Positions 40,960-50,353 of a stretch of DNA of 64,000 nt are shown here, piece after piece (the stretch's first letter is position 1; each line of letters opens with the position of its first letter). The DNA is from Phascolarctobacterium_A sp034086985 (GTDB lineage: Bacteria; Bacillota; Negativicutes; Acidaminococcales; Acidaminococcaceae): positions 62,001 to 126,000 of the forward strand of contig JAXDZG010000022.1 in assembly GCA_034086985.1 (NCBI GenBank), read 5' to 3'. Both the position numbers and the translations under genes were made by a program. The notes below the pieces were generated by a model. The model searched no databases. It had not been told where the DNA came from and saw only the letters and a program-made list of their open reading frames with translations.

Positions 40960-41520
40960 TTATGAGATAAAACCGGTATGCTCTAGGACGATTTTTACGC
41001 CGATGGCGATAAGCACTAGGCCACCGATAATATTAGCATTTTTACCTACGGCTGAGCCTAGGCGGAAGCCTGCCAAGCCACCGAAGGTGGCGATAGCGAA
41101 GGTCACCACGCCAATCATAGACGAGGCCAGCCAAATATTGGTATTCAAAAAGGCCAAGCTAATGCCCACGGCTAAAGCATCAATGCTGGTAGCAATGGCC
41201 AGCACTGCCATTTCCTTGGTTGTATAGCTGTGCTTGATGCTGCAGGCCTCCTTGGCCTCGCGAATCATATTTACGCCCAAATAACACAAAAGAGCAAAGG
41301 CCAGCCAATGGTCATAAGCCGTAATATAATCAATAAAAGAAATGGCACCAAAATAACCGATGAGCGGCATCAAAAACTGGAAAAAGCCAAACCAAATGCC
41401 AAAGCGCAGGGCACCACCAGTTCTGTCCTCAGGACTGAGTACCATGCTGCCGCAAATGGACACAGCAAAGGCGTCCATGGCCAGACTCACTGATAACAAT
41501 AATAATTCTAAAAGACCCAT
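40960..41520 (-). CDS. mntP: Manganese efflux pump MntP
   Basis: 186 residues with six membrane helices in two repeats. Each repeat carries the conserved acidic signature: LAMDAFAVSICG near residue 14 and IATSIDALAVGISLAF near 110. It exports Mn2+. GAGGGGAAT precedes the ATG. It lies downstream of the ThrE-type genes and 21 bases after them, possibly in the same transcript. In B. subtilis the homologue (ywlD) belongs to the prfA-glyA cluster, but here it is separate. Confidence 0.92.
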   Translation of the reverse strand: MGLLELLLLSVSLAMDAFAVSICGSMVLSPEDRTGGALRFGIWFGFFQFLMPLIGYFGAISFIDYITAYDHWLAFALLCYLGVNMIREAKEACSIKHSYTTKEMAVLAIATSIDALAVGISLAFLNTNIWLASSMIGVVTFAIATFGGLAGFRLGSAVGKNANIIGGLVLIAIGVKIVLEHTGFIS

Positions 41521-41541
41521 ATTCCCCTCATCACTCCAAAA

Positions 41542-42021
41542 TCATTTTTTTCTTTTACTTAAGAGCTGCAAGAAGCGCTTGCGCTCTGCACTTATTTTTA
41601 AAACTCGGAAGAAGCTACCCGTAAACATAATGCCTAGGGCAATAGCTGCCGCATCCAAGCCCGCCGTCAACAGGATGTTGATGCCCTGCTCGTAATTATT
41701 TTCTATAAGCTGGGCCATGCCGTTATACATGCCTAGTCCCGGCACAATGGGAAATATCCCCGGAATGACAAAGACTGTGGCCGGCTGCTTAAAAATGCGG
41801 GCCGCCAGCTCGCTTAAAAGCGACAAAATCAGGGTCGCACAAATATTGGCATAAAAGCTGCTGGAGCCCATTTCCCGCCGCACATACAGGAAAACGACCC
41901 AGCCCACAGCACCGATGATGCCGCTAATGGGCAGCGTTTTGCGCGGTGCCTGCAGCAGCACTGCAAAGGCCACCGTGGTGGAAAAGGAGAAGGCCAAAGC
42001 GCTTACATAATCGATAGGCAT
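41542..42021 (-). CDS. ThrE-type exporter, small subunit (YjjB/DUF3815), copy 1
   Basis: 159 residues, five predicted helices. The ThrE_2 signature VFVIPGIFPIVPGLGMYNGM is at about 90-110. It corresponds to the C-terminal half of the threonine/serine exporter ThrE and works with a YjjP-type partner. Start ATG 42021, AGGAGG 7 bases upstream. It is homologous to the copy at 42864-43331. Confidence 0.87.
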   Translation of the reverse strand: MPIDYVSALAFSFSTTVAFAVLLQAPRKTLPISGIIGAVGWVVFLYVRREMGSSSFYANICATLILSLLSELAARIFKQPATVFVIPGIFPIVPGLGMYNGMAQLIENNYEQGINILLTAGLDAAAIALGIMFTGSFFRVLKISAERKRFLQLLSKRKK

Positions 42022-42064
42022 CAGCACACCTCCTCATGTGAAGTGGCTAAGGGCCTAGGCAAAG

Positions 42065-42877
42065 CTATTTTTCGACCCATAAATCCCACCCCCAATGATA
42101 CCAAAGTAATAAGCTAAAGGCTAGGCCTATGGCTATGGAAATAGCAAAAAGCAGTGCTTCAGCAATACGACTGTTACCGCTGACCAAATCACCGGCCATG
42201 TAGTCCCTCAGGCCGTTGGTGCAAGCCACACCGGGCACGAAGGGCATCAATGAGCCTACGATGATATTAGTTTTAGTGCACTGAATGCTGATGGCGCAGC
42301 ACAAAATCGTGCACGCACCAATAGCTGCCCCCGCCAAGGCATTCTCCCAAAAAGCGCTGGGTCGATAGCCACCTAGCTGCTTTAAGAGCACCATGGCAAG
42401 CCCGCCGGTGAAAAAGGCAGCCACAAAATCATGGCTGTTGCCTCCCAACATGCCGGCGAAGGTAGCCGAGCAAATAGCCGAGGCCAAGCACAGCATCCAC
42501 TTGCCGTAGGGTGGACGACGCTGCAAAAAGTCCTGCAGCTTGCTCATGGCCGTGGGATAATCCACCGGGTTTTGGCTAATATTATAGGAAAAATCATTGA
42601 TTTCGCTGATATTGGACAGATTAGTGCTGCGATTGCGAATGCGGCTCATCATAGTGGAATTGGGAGCGGACTTGTCGCCCACCAAAATTACCGTCGGCGT
42701 CACAAAAACATTTACCTCGTGGTATCCACAGGTTTGGCAAAAACGCATGATGGTGTCTTCCACGCGGGAGGTTTCCGCGCCGCTTTTTAAAAGGGCTTCA
42801 CCCATATTCAGAGCCACTTCCAGAATTTGCTCCCTAGTCATGGATTGAGCGCTATTGGGTATTTTATTTGCCTCCAT
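42065..42877 (-). CDS. ThrE-type exporter, large subunit (YjjP/DUF1212), copy 1
   Basis: 270 residues. The soluble N-terminal part has LLKSGAETSRVEDTIMRFC and YHEVNVFVTPTVILV. A membrane part with five helices carries CLASAICSATFAGMLGGN, SIQCTKTNIIVGSLMPFVPGVACTNGLRD and GNSRIAEALLF. It is expected to export threonine, serine or a similar small acid together with the small subunit. AAAGGAG precedes the ATG. It overlaps the second small subunit by 14 bases, so the four genes form one operon. Confidence 0.87.
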   Translation of the reverse strand: MEANKIPNSAQSMTREQILEVALNMGEALLKSGAETSRVEDTIMRFCQTCGYHEVNVFVTPTVILVGDKSAPNSTMMSRIRNRSTNLSNISEINDFSYNISQNPVDYPTAMSKLQDFLQRRPPYGKWMLCLASAICSATFAGMLGGNSHDFVAAFFTGGLAMVLLKQLGGYRPSAFWENALAGAAIGACTILCCAISIQCTKTNIIVGSLMPFVPGVACTNGLRDYMAGDLVSGNSRIAEALLFAISIAIGLAFSLLLWYHWGWDLWVEK

Positions 42878-43331
42878 GCTTGTGGCTCCTTTCCCGCTTT
42901 ATTTTGATCACTCTAAATAAACTGCCCACAAACATAATGCCCAGGGCAATGGCCGAAGCATCCATACCTGCCTGCAGGAGCAGTGACATACCTAAATCAT
43001 ATTGCTTTTCGATAATTTTTGTCATGCCGTTATACATGGCAAGGCCCGGCACAATAGGAAAGATGCCCGGAATGACGAAGACAGTGACCGGCCCTTTGAA
43101 GATACGTGCAGCCACCTCGCTGAGCAAGGCCACTGCCACAGCTGCTGCCAAATTGGCATAGAAGGAGTCCAGCTCCGCACCGTTACGCAGATAAATATAT
43201 ACAAGCCAGCCCACAGCACCCACTAAACCACACAAGGGCAGGGAACGCCGCGGAGCCTGGAAAATAATGCCAAAGGCCATGGTAGAAAGCATGGCAAAGA
43301 TAAAGGCTTCTGGATAATTTAATAAAATCAT
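42864..43331 (-). CDS. ThrE-type exporter, small subunit (YjjB), copy 2
   Basis: 155 residues beginning MILLNYPEAFIFAMLSTMAF. It has the same VFVIPGIFPIVPGLAMYNGM signature as copy 1 and a basic C terminus. The start is ATG 43331, with AGGTGG 5 bases upstream; a GTG three codons earlier is possible. It is roughly half identical to copy 1 by eye. Confidence 0.86.
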   Translation of the reverse strand: MILLNYPEAFIFAMLSTMAFGIIFQAPRRSLPLCGLVGAVGWLVYIYLRNGAELDSFYANLAAAVAVALLSEVAARIFKGPVTVFVIPGIFPIVPGLAMYNGMTKIIEKQYDLGMSLLLQAGMDASAIALGIMFVGSLFRVIKIKRERSHKHGGK

Positions 43332-43371
43332 GCCTGCCACCTGCCTTCATCGGGAAAATTGGGGAAAAGGA

Positions 43372-44217
43372 TCAGCGAGGAGATGGCCATAGTTCCCACC
43401 CCCATCGATACCAAATTAATAAAGTAAAGGCCAAGCCAAAGGCAATGGAAACTGCAAAGAGCAGTGCCTCGGCAATACGGCTGTTACCACTAATTAAATC
43501 CCCGCTCAAGTAGTCTCGCAGGCCATTGGTGAAGGCCAGTCCCGGCAAAAAGGGCATCAGCGAGCCTACGATAATATTAGTGCGGGTGCACTGCACACTA
43601 ACCGCGCAGCACATAATGGCCAAGGTGCCAATAGCTGCGCCGGCCACAGTATTCTCCCAGAAGGCACCCAGGCTATAGCTGGTCAGCTGGCACAGCAGCG
43701 TCATAGCAAGGCCGCCAGTGACGAAGGCTGCGCAGAAGTCGTGACTATTGCCGCCCAGCATGCTGGCGAAGGCGGCGGAGCAGATGGCCGAAGCCAGGCA
43801 CACCGTCCACTTGCCATAGGGAGGCTCCTTTTGCAGCAGGTGATGCAAAAAGGCCATAGCCTCCTCGTAATTAAAGCTTTCAGGCTTCAGACCATAGGAA
43901 AAATCATTAATGGCCTTTACATTGCTCAAATTATTGCTACGATAGCGAATGCGACACATAAGGGACGCATTGGCCGTGGTCTCATCACCGATGATAATCA
44001 TGGTTGGCGTAGCAAAGACATTCACATCATGATAGCCAAAGCTGCGACAAAAGCGCGCAATAGTGTCCTCCACACGAGAGGTCTCAGCGCCGCTTTTCAG
44101 CAGCACCTTGCCTATATTCAGCGCCACATTCAAGGCCTGCTCGCGGGTGATGTAATTTTGGGCAATAGCTACAGAAGTGGCCTGCTCAGTTGCATTATTT
44201 TGTTTTTCCACATCCAT
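43372..44217 (-). CDS. ThrE-type exporter, large subunit (YjjP), copy 2
   Basis: 281 residues, first gene of the four-gene operon. Near-identical motif set to copy 1 (LLKSGAETSRVEDTIARFC; SVQCTRTNIIVGSLMPFLPG; GNSRIAEALLF). A short polar extension precedes the conserved part. Start ATG 44217 with GGAGGTG upstream. The duplication of a whole two-gene exporter suggests two substrates or dosage. Confidence 0.86.
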   Translation of the reverse strand: MDVEKQNNATEQATSVAIAQNYITREQALNVALNIGKVLLKSGAETSRVEDTIARFCRSFGYHDVNVFATPTMIIIGDETTANASLMCRIRYRSNNLSNVKAINDFSYGLKPESFNYEEAMAFLHHLLQKEPPYGKWTVCLASAICSAAFASMLGGNSHDFCAAFVTGGLAMTLLCQLTSYSLGAFWENTVAGAAIGTLAIMCCAVSVQCTRTNIIVGSLMPFLPGLAFTNGLRDYLSGDLISGNSRIAEALLFAVSIAFGLAFTLLIWYRWGWELWPSPR

Positions 44218-44347
44218 CAGCCACACCTCCGAGCTGCTTTTGTATCACTCTCATAGTTACATACTAAGCTTTTCAATTACACTTACATTACTCTATCCTG
44301 AGCCACTCTGTTGCGCTCGCACAGCTTCGCGCCAAGCTACTTTATCT

Positions 44348-45040
44348 TTACTCCTGACCTTTAAACAGCGCTGCCACCTGCGCTCTAAAGATCTCCGCGC
44401 CGCCCATGGATGGGTGGCGCACTGCCTTACACCCGATGCCGTAGCGGCTTAACGTATCCGCCGCCTTCTGGCCGATGGCCACAATCTCCATTCCCGGCAC
44501 CAGCTCCAGCAGCAGCTTGGCATACTCCACGCCTACGTCCAGCTCCGGCGTGGAGGGCGTGCGATTGGTGAGCAGCTTGCCCTCCTTGTGAGGATGCCAA
44601 GGGAAGATGTTCCACAAAATGACATCAAAGGCTGCAACACCATGGTGTTGCAGCGTGCTCCACACCACAGTATCCGTAGGCTCGTTAAAGCCCTTCACCT
44701 TCTGCGTAGCATTCAGCAGCGCACTAGCAGGACTGCTCGTGCGCCTATACTCCCACGGGCCCAGCACACTTGCCGGTCGCACGTCCTTATGCTGCCCCAG
44801 CAGAATGCGCTCCGAGGTAATGGCCACGCCGCTAAAATGACCGCCCTGATAGCCCAAGGCCTCCGCAATAAAAAGATAGTGCGCATGCTGGCGCAGCTCC
44901 AAATAGCGGCGCAAATGCTCGCGCCGAATTTCTGGGGCCTCCGGCCCAATCTCAGTATAAGAGTCGTAATCACGCCAAGGATTAAACACGTTCTCGCCTT
45001 GATAGCTTTGCAATTTATCTATAAAAGTATTAATATCCAT
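44348..45040 (-). CDS. Uracil-DNA glycosylase superfamily protein
   Basis: 230 residues. The C-terminal CKAVRHPSMGGAEIFR corresponds to the HPS-type motif of the UDG fold. Other marks are LFIAEALGYQGGHFSGVAITSERILLG, resembling the motif 1 loop, and DVILWNIFPWHPH. It might excise uracil or be a non-enzymatic relative; the catalytic acid is not certain. Start ATG 45040 behind GGAGGAAAA. Monocistronic. Confidence 0.75.
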   Translation of the reverse strand: MDINTFIDKLQSYQGENVFNPWRDYDSYTEIGPEAPEIRREHLRRYLELRQHAHYLFIAEALGYQGGHFSGVAITSERILLGQHKDVRPASVLGPWEYRRTSSPASALLNATQKVKGFNEPTDTVVWSTLQHHGVAAFDVILWNIFPWHPHKEGKLLTNRTPSTPELDVGVEYAKLLLELVPGMEIVAIGQKAADTLSRYGIGCKAVRHPSMGGAEIFRAQVAALFKGQE

Positions 45041-45113
45041 ACATTTTCCTCCATAGTATATTATACATGATAAACTTGTAGAAGAAAACACTAATTACAA
45101 ACTTCGCAAGCGA

Positions 45114-45323
45114 AAAGCGTATACCTGGGAAGTGACGGAGGCAAGAATGCGACTACGGTAGCAAATCGATGCATAATCGAATTACGATAGCAACGGACAG
45201 GCTCGCATGTTCGCGAAGCGCCTCTTCTCTGTTGCGGAGGTTTTTCTCTTGACGGATTAAGCGCTCTATGTGGACATTGTATCAAGCATTCGCAGACCGG
45301 AGCACTTCTCAGGTATACGCTTT
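45114..45323. mobile_element. MITE-like element with 21-bp terminal inverted repeats
   Basis: Left end AAAGCGTATACCTGGGAAGTG (45114-45134) is the inverted complement of 45303-45323 at 20 of 21 positions; total 210 bp, no coding frame. AGCGA occurs close to both ends and could be a target duplication but is one base out of register. The gene-free stretch 45041-45440 otherwise holds only the 33-nt repeat (45343-45375) and the dcuC terminator. Confidence 0.55.
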
Positions 45324-45342
45324 GAGCGATAACATCTATAAG

Positions 45343-45375
45343 AAAATCACCGCGAGCATGATGATTGCTTATTAC
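45343..45375. repeat. 33-nt repeat, second copy of the element at 22727
   Basis: Matches 22727-22759 at 30 of 33 positions (AAAATCACCGCGAGCATGAT and onward). Only the right half of the palindrome is present, immediately beside the MITE-like element. Confidence 0.6.
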
Positions 45376-45391
45376 TAACTCATAAAAAAAG

Positions 45392-45418
45392 CCACCGTCA
45401 GCTATACACTAACGGTGG
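45392..45418 (-). terminator. Terminator of dcuC
   Basis: 10-bp stem with one wobble pair, then CTTTTTTT on the minus strand. Confidence 0.85.
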
Positions 45419-45440
45419 TTAATTTAATTTTATATAACTT

Positions 45441-46697
45441 TTAGAACAGCAGCAGAACCATGCCTACCAGCAGGGCGCACACAATACCCAGCGCATTGCG
45501 TTTGCAAACCTCCATGGGGTCAACACCAGCAATACCTGCGCAAATAATAGTTGCACCGGCGATAGGAGAAATAGTACGGCCCAGGGTGCCGCCCAAGGCA
45601 GCAATGGAGCCCATATTCATCGTAGAAATACCAAACTCAACAGCATGGGGAGTTACAGCCTCATTGAAGGCAACAGTTGCTGCGTCACCGGAGCCGGAAA
45701 TCAACGCCAGCAGGAACGGGCCAAAGGTTGCAGCAATCTTTACGATACCAGTGGAATGCAGCATCCAAGCAATCAAAGCCTTAATCAGGCCCAGAGCATT
45801 CAAGCCAGCTACGAAAACGCCAACGGAAATAATAATACCGATGATATTTGCATAAGCATCGCCCATACCATTGAAGAAGCTCTTAGTCAGCTCAACAGGA
45901 CTCTTGCGGGTGGCAGCCAATGCCAGGATAGCACCGATAATCATAGCCTGAGGAACGCCCATCTTCAGCACAGGCACAACCTTAGTGCTGCCCAAAAGCA
46001 AAATAATAACCGGAATCAAAGGCATAATAGCGTACAGCGGATTTACAGAGAAGCTATCGTCATCCACAACACTTCCCTCAGGTACATAGCCCTTGTTTTC
46101 CTTCAGCACAATAGCCACAACAGTAAGTACTGCAGCTGCTACCAAAACGCCTGCTACCGTAGCCATCATATGGTTACCAATAACCTCAGTAATTTGAGTA
46201 CCAGCCAGCTTCGCAATAACACCATTGTGTACCAGACCAGGGTTCAGCATGCTGCCATAAGTACCGGACTTAACAGCAGCAGCAGCCATGGCCGGATGCA
46301 CGCCTGCAGCCATCAAAATAGGAATAAAGATAACGCCTACAGCAGCACTGCAGCCTGCAGCACTGGGGATGGCGATATTAACAACGAAGGTTGCCAAGGT
46401 AGCACCAGGAATCAGCAGGAAGCCCATCTTTTTCAGCACCTTGCCAATGGCTACAACCAAATGCTTGTCGCAGCCAGTGTACTTCATGCACCAAGCAAAG
46501 CCCATGCAGGAGCACACAGAGGTAATCAAGCCAGCGTTGGTCATGCTCTTAGCAAAAGCATCCAGAGCAGCCATGGGCTTGCCACCAATAATACACATCA
46601 AAATACCGGCCGCAATCAAAACCATGCGGGATTCTTGCCGCTTCAGCAAGAGATAGATTACGCCCAAAACTACGAGCGCACCAATAATCAAAAACAT
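45441..46697 (-). CDS. dcuC: Anaerobic C4-dicarboxylate carrier, DcuC type
   Basis: 418 residues with about 11-12 membrane helices. DcuC-family features are the N-terminal ALVVLGVIYLLLKRQESRMVL and the GSMLNPGLVHNGVIAKLAG, SGSGDAATVAFNEAVTPHAV and GRTISPIAGATIICAGIAGVDP segments. It is expected to exchange or export succinate, fumarate or malate during anaerobic growth. GGAGGGGT precedes the ATG. Transcribed alone between two terminators. With pyruvate carboxylase this fits a succinate-handling metabolism. Confidence 0.9.
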   Translation of the reverse strand: MFLIIGALVVLGVIYLLLKRQESRMVLIAAGILMCIIGGKPMAALDAFAKSMTNAGLITSVCSCMGFAWCMKYTGCDKHLVVAIGKVLKKMGFLLIPGATLATFVVNIAIPSAAGCSAAVGVIFIPILMAAGVHPAMAAAAVKSGTYGSMLNPGLVHNGVIAKLAGTQITEVIGNHMMATVAGVLVAAAVLTVVAIVLKENKGYVPEGSVVDDDSFSVNPLYAIMPLIPVIILLLGSTKVVPVLKMGVPQAMIIGAILALAATRKSPVELTKSFFNGMGDAYANIIGIIISVGVFVAGLNALGLIKALIAWMLHSTGIVKIAATFGPFLLALISGSGDAATVAFNEAVTPHAVEFGISTMNMGSIAALGGTLGRTISPIAGATIICAGIAGVDPMEVCKRNALGIVCALLVGMVLLLF

Positions 46698-46748
46698 ACA
46701 TACCCCTCCATTTACTAATAATATTGTATGATATCTTATTATAAAACA

Positions 46749-46780
46749 AACTCCGTAGAAATTGTAGTCTCTACGGAGTT
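46749..46780 (-). terminator. Terminator of the sulfatase-family gene
   Basis: 11-bp perfect stem (46749-46759 with 46770-46780), then TGTTTTAT on the minus strand. Confidence 0.72.
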
Positions 46781-46836
46781 GTATACATTATACTTTTACA
46801 CTTTCATTTAAAACCAGATGAAAAATTTAGACTTCT

Positions 46837-48864
46837 TTACTCTTTTTGATGCCATAGTCCATAATTATGGATGATGTAGTTGCTCAGTGCATCCTCTTCA
46901 TCATTAGGCGTCGGATTATCCATCTGGTCCACAAAATGCTGCTTTGCTGACCAATAAAAGGCCTTGCCACCAAAATAACCCAGCGCAAAGGGCACCCGCG
47001 CAGGCTGCAAAAGATTGCGTCCCATAAATTTTTCTGGAATATCCAGCCCCATTAAGTAAAGCAGTGTGGGCGCTAAATCGATTTGAGAAGCATATTCATT
47101 GGTGCGCAGCTCATCTAGAGGTCCCAAATTCTTGCTAATGAAAAGCAAGGGTATGGGCGCAATGCTCAGCTTATCATTAGCCTTCTCCACTAGCTTCGTA
47201 TATTCGCCACCGCTATGGGGATTATGGTCGCTGGTAATCAAAAACAGGGTGCGCTCATCCATGAGGCCTCGCTTTTCGGCCTCGGTAAAGAAATGCTCGA
47301 TGGTTTTATCAACCCAATACACGCCACGCACGGTCACATTGGGATTATCCCGCACGCCCTCAGGCATCTCCTCCCAACGGTAGCCCGTGTAGGGATAGGG
47401 CTGATGCATATCCAAGGTTTTCGTCACCAAAAGCAGCTTTTGACCCCTGTTTTCCTCCAAAATGCGCAGGGTATGCTCATACATCACGTCATTATGATAG
47501 CCCCAGCCGCTAGCACCGGTGTAACCAAATTTCTCCAGCTGCTCCTTGGCGATATATTCCTGCATACCGAATTGGTCAGGATATTCCTTAAGCTCGTTGG
47601 CATAGTATTGACTGGAGGCATTCATGAAAATGCCCTTATAGCCAGCTGCTTGCGCCACTCTAAACAGGGAAGGTGTACCCTTGCCCGGTACATCCTTATC
47701 CATAATCAGATGTGAACGGAAGGTAGCATTGAGGCCCTGGGTAGTGGGCACCGCTGAGGAATAATACCTATTCAGATGGGGATAACGGATGACCAGCTTA
47801 TTTAAGTAAGGCGTGGCCTTTTCCGGAATATTTTCGTTGTAATAATTGATATAATCCCGGTGCATGGACTCTAAAATCAAGAGCACCACACGGTCATATT
47901 GGGGCGGGATTTTCTGTACCGCCTCCTTGGGCACATCTATGCCCAGCTTATGCAATGTTTTTTTATCCTTATCCGTCAGCTCCCGCATCTCCACATGTTT
48001 GGCGCTGGCCATTTTATCCGTATCAAACATGGCCTTGCTCAAGAAATTCAGATTGATGGGCACCGACAGCATATTGCGATAAATGAGTCTTGTTTTCTCG
48101 TTTTCAATGGTTATATAGCTGCCAATAATCTCTTCCACACACCACATACCACCGCTTAAAAGCAGCTTATCCGCCAAATTGAGGCCTATGGTAAACATAG
48201 CCACACATAACAGGGACCACACGAAATTAGGCTTGCGCTTGCTGGGAGTGGGCACACGGAACAAAAGCAGGATGAAAGCGATGCCACCAATGATGGCAGC
48301 TAGCAAAATATTGCTCATGGTGGCCAGCACGCCCTTAATAGCATAAATATTTAAATTTTGGAAGAGCACGCTCTCCACATGCATGGAGGTCTGCCAAAAA
48401 TAGAAGGTATCAAAAATAAGCGTTAATGCCGTGAACACATAGACCAGAAAATAGATGCCCTTCATCAAGGCATTGGGCCATTTATAATAGCACATGGCAC
48501 ACAATAGCACTAACAAAATATTATTATTAATGCCCGCAATAATTGCCAAAGTTGTCTGAACACCCTTATCCAGGCTTAGCTGGTACACCATGAAGCAGGC
48601 TACGCCCACATACATGAGCCCTATGACCACAACCGGGAAATACCGACGCAGCCTGTCGGGCAAGCGCTTGCGCCGAAAATACATGGTCCAGGCAATCAAG
48701 CCCAAAAGGCAGTCCCGCAGGAGATGGTTAAAGATTTCAAAGCCAAACTCCTCCACCGGCATGGGGTCCAGCGCCCCAAAATTGTCATAGGCCAGCTTCC
48801 ATTCCACTGCCCCTGCAATGAGCAAAAACAGCACTATTACCAGCTTGCTGATCACTTTTCTCAA
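46837..48864 (-). CDS. LTA-synthase-like membrane sulfatase/phosphoglycerol transferase
   Basis: 675 residues. Five N-terminal membrane helices (about 1-230) are followed by an extracytoplasmic alkaline-phosphatase-fold domain (about 320-640). VVLLILESMHRDYINYY supplies the first metal Glu, and SAVPTTQGLNATF has the candidate nucleophile Thr. TKTLDMHQPYPY, LFLITSDHNPHSGGEY and the final metal ligands follow. Likely adds a glycerol-phosphate or phosphoethanolamine group to an envelope glycan. It starts with TTG (48862-48864) behind AAGGT. It is followed on the same strand only by dcuC after a terminator. Confidence 0.8.
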   Translation of the reverse strand: MRKVISKLVIVLFLLIAGAVEWKLAYDNFGALDPMPVEEFGFEIFNHLLRDCLLGLIAWTMYFRRKRLPDRLRRYFPVVVIGLMYVGVACFMVYQLSLDKGVQTTLAIIAGINNNILLVLLCAMCYYKWPNALMKGIYFLVYVFTALTLIFDTFYFWQTSMHVESVLFQNLNIYAIKGVLATMSNILLAAIIGGIAFILLLFRVPTPSKRKPNFVWSLLCVAMFTIGLNLADKLLLSGGMWCVEEIIGSYITIENEKTRLIYRNMLSVPINLNFLSKAMFDTDKMASAKHVEMRELTDKDKKTLHKLGIDVPKEAVQKIPPQYDRVVLLILESMHRDYINYYNENIPEKATPYLNKLVIRYPHLNRYYSSAVPTTQGLNATFRSHLIMDKDVPGKGTPSLFRVAQAAGYKGIFMNASSQYYANELKEYPDQFGMQEYIAKEQLEKFGYTGASGWGYHNDVMYEHTLRILEENRGQKLLLVTKTLDMHQPYPYTGYRWEEMPEGVRDNPNVTVRGVYWVDKTIEHFFTEAEKRGLMDERTLFLITSDHNPHSGGEYTKLVEKANDKLSIAPIPLLFISKNLGPLDELRTNEYASQIDLAPTLLYLMGLDIPEKFMGRNLLQPARVPFALGYFGGKAFYWSAKQHFVDQMDNPTPNDEEDALSNYIIHNYGLWHQKE

Positions 48865-48893
48865 CTTACATCATACCTTCGTCTAACAAAAAT

Positions 48894-49835
48894 CTAAGCC
48901 AAAAACTTAATGGGCTCCTCTTCCAGCTCTATACTCAGGGGAGCCGTGGTTACAGCGTCGCCGTCCAGCTCCGCCGCAAAATCCTCCACATTACAACGAA
49001 TTTCCAAGCGTTTCGCCTTGCGCACCACGATATCCTTGTCCAAGCCCAGTGCCTCCATAGCGATGCAGGCAGCATAACGAATGAAATCCGCACGCTTAGC
49101 ACCGGTGAACAGCGCCGTATACAACCAAGGCGTTGATAAAGAGGCTCCGCGGAACAGATTATAGCGTCCCGCATAATAACGGCTCTTGCCTACAATCACA
49201 GAGGAGCACTCGTGCCATTCCTCTTCGTCATCAAAGCGCACCTCAAAGCGATAACGCCAGTTGTTAAAGAGAACCTCCTTACGCATGATCTCCGTGCCCT
49301 GGAGCACATATGCCAGCTTATTCAAAAGCTTCTTTTCCTTTTCCGTTACATTATCCACTACCAAGGAGTCAAAGCCAATGCCTGTAACCGTTAAGAAAAT
49401 ATATCCATTAGCACGACCCAGATAAACAGGTACCTCCACGCCCTTCAGCACTCTTTTCGCCCATTTATAGGGGTCGCCGCTCATTAAAAGCTCCTTAGCC
49501 ACCAAATTCACAGTGCCTGCAGGATATACACTGATATAGGGCAGATATTTTCTGTTGGACAGCTGCTCAATAAGGGCACGGATGGTGCCGTCGCCACCGG
49601 CAATAACAACCCAATCCACCTGCTTATCCTTGATTTCCTGGGCAATGGCGGGAATCTCATCAAAGCGCTTGATTTCGCGCAGCTCCACAGTTTTTGAGCC
49701 CAGCTGATCCTTTAAACGTTTAAAAATCTCATTAATTTTGGCCATCATGCTAGCAAAAAGCTGCTTGCCACTGTTGCGATTATAAACGATGACAACCTTT
49801 TTAAATTGCATTACCTCAGCATAATTAATAGCCAT
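48894..49835 (-). CDS. Diacylglycerol/lipid kinase family protein
   Basis: 313 residues of the DAGK_cat family (DgkB/YegS type). N-terminal KKVVIVYNRNSGKQLF, nucleotide loop WVVIAGGDGTIRALIEQL, then YPAGTVNLVAKEL, and a C-terminal beta domain ending AAELDGDAVTTAPLSIELEE. It phosphorylates diacylglycerol or a related lipid, which would fit recycling of lipid released by the neighbouring phosphoglycerol-transferase-like enzyme. TAGGAG precedes the ATG. Two bases separate it from the GtrA gene upstream. Confidence 0.88.
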   Translation of the reverse strand: MAINYAEVMQFKKVVIVYNRNSGKQLFASMMAKINEIFKRLKDQLGSKTVELREIKRFDEIPAIAQEIKDKQVDWVVIAGGDGTIRALIEQLSNRKYLPYISVYPAGTVNLVAKELLMSGDPYKWAKRVLKGVEVPVYLGRANGYIFLTVTGIGFDSLVVDNVTEKEKKLLNKLAYVLQGTEIMRKEVLFNNWRYRFEVRFDDEEEWHECSSVIVGKSRYYAGRYNLFRGASLSTPWLYTALFTGAKRADFIRYAACIAMEALGLDKDIVVRKAKRLEIRCNVEDFAAELDGDAVTTAPLSIELEEEPIKFLA

Positions 49836-49837
49836 GT

Positions 49838-50281
49838 TTAACTCCTAAAAATCCATTTTTTGCGTGAAAGATAGTTCCACACTACTACGATACAGCTGGT
49901 CAGTACCTTGCTCAGCATGGGCTCCCAGCTTAATAGTGTTACAAATATATACATCAGAAGCAGGTTAAAGCCCAGTCCCATAATGCTCACTAAAAAGACC
50001 AGGCTTAACTCCTTGCCTCTCTCGTAACGACTGCCACTGTCAAAGACTAGAATATTTCCCAGGAAATAATGAAACAGGGTGGACAGGCAAAAAGCCATGG
50101 CCGTTGCCGTCATAGTAAGGGCGGTAATACCTAGACCAAGTCCATTTAGTAGATAATGAATGAAAATATAAAAGAGTCCCCATTCAAAAAGCGCCGCCGT
50201 ACCGCCTACAAAGAGGTACAACACCAGCTTAATAAATTCGCTATCCGTATAATCAAAGCCAAAAAGAACCTTTCTGCGCAT
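49838..50281 (-). CDS. GtrA family membrane protein
   Basis: 147 residues with four helices (about 17-37, 46-68, 86-106, 114-134). The typical FLVGGTAALFEWGLFYI start of helix 1 is seen, and the end is NYLSRKKWIFRS (the NFxxxRxWVF pattern of the family). Members move lipid-linked sugars across the membrane in surface polysaccharide or teichoic acid glycosylation. Co-transcribed with the lipid kinase and sulfatase-like genes. Confidence 0.9.
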   Translation of the reverse strand: MRRKVLFGFDYTDSEFIKLVLYLFVGGTAALFEWGLFYIFIHYLLNGLGLGITALTMTATAMAFCLSTLFHYFLGNILVFDSGSRYERGKELSLVFLVSIMGLGFNLLLMYIFVTLLSWEPMLSKVLTSCIVVVWNYLSRKKWIFRS

Positions 50282-50353
50282 AAAATAACTCCACTCAAAA
50301 TTATGATACTGTATTATATCATAATTTACGTGGAGTTAACAGTAGCTTGAGTA

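Noticed and set aside
45645..46718. 357-codon open frame opposite dcuC
   Set aside because: Highly His/Asn/Ser-rich antisense frame with no start signal; dcuC on the other strand has clear motifs and a ribosome site.
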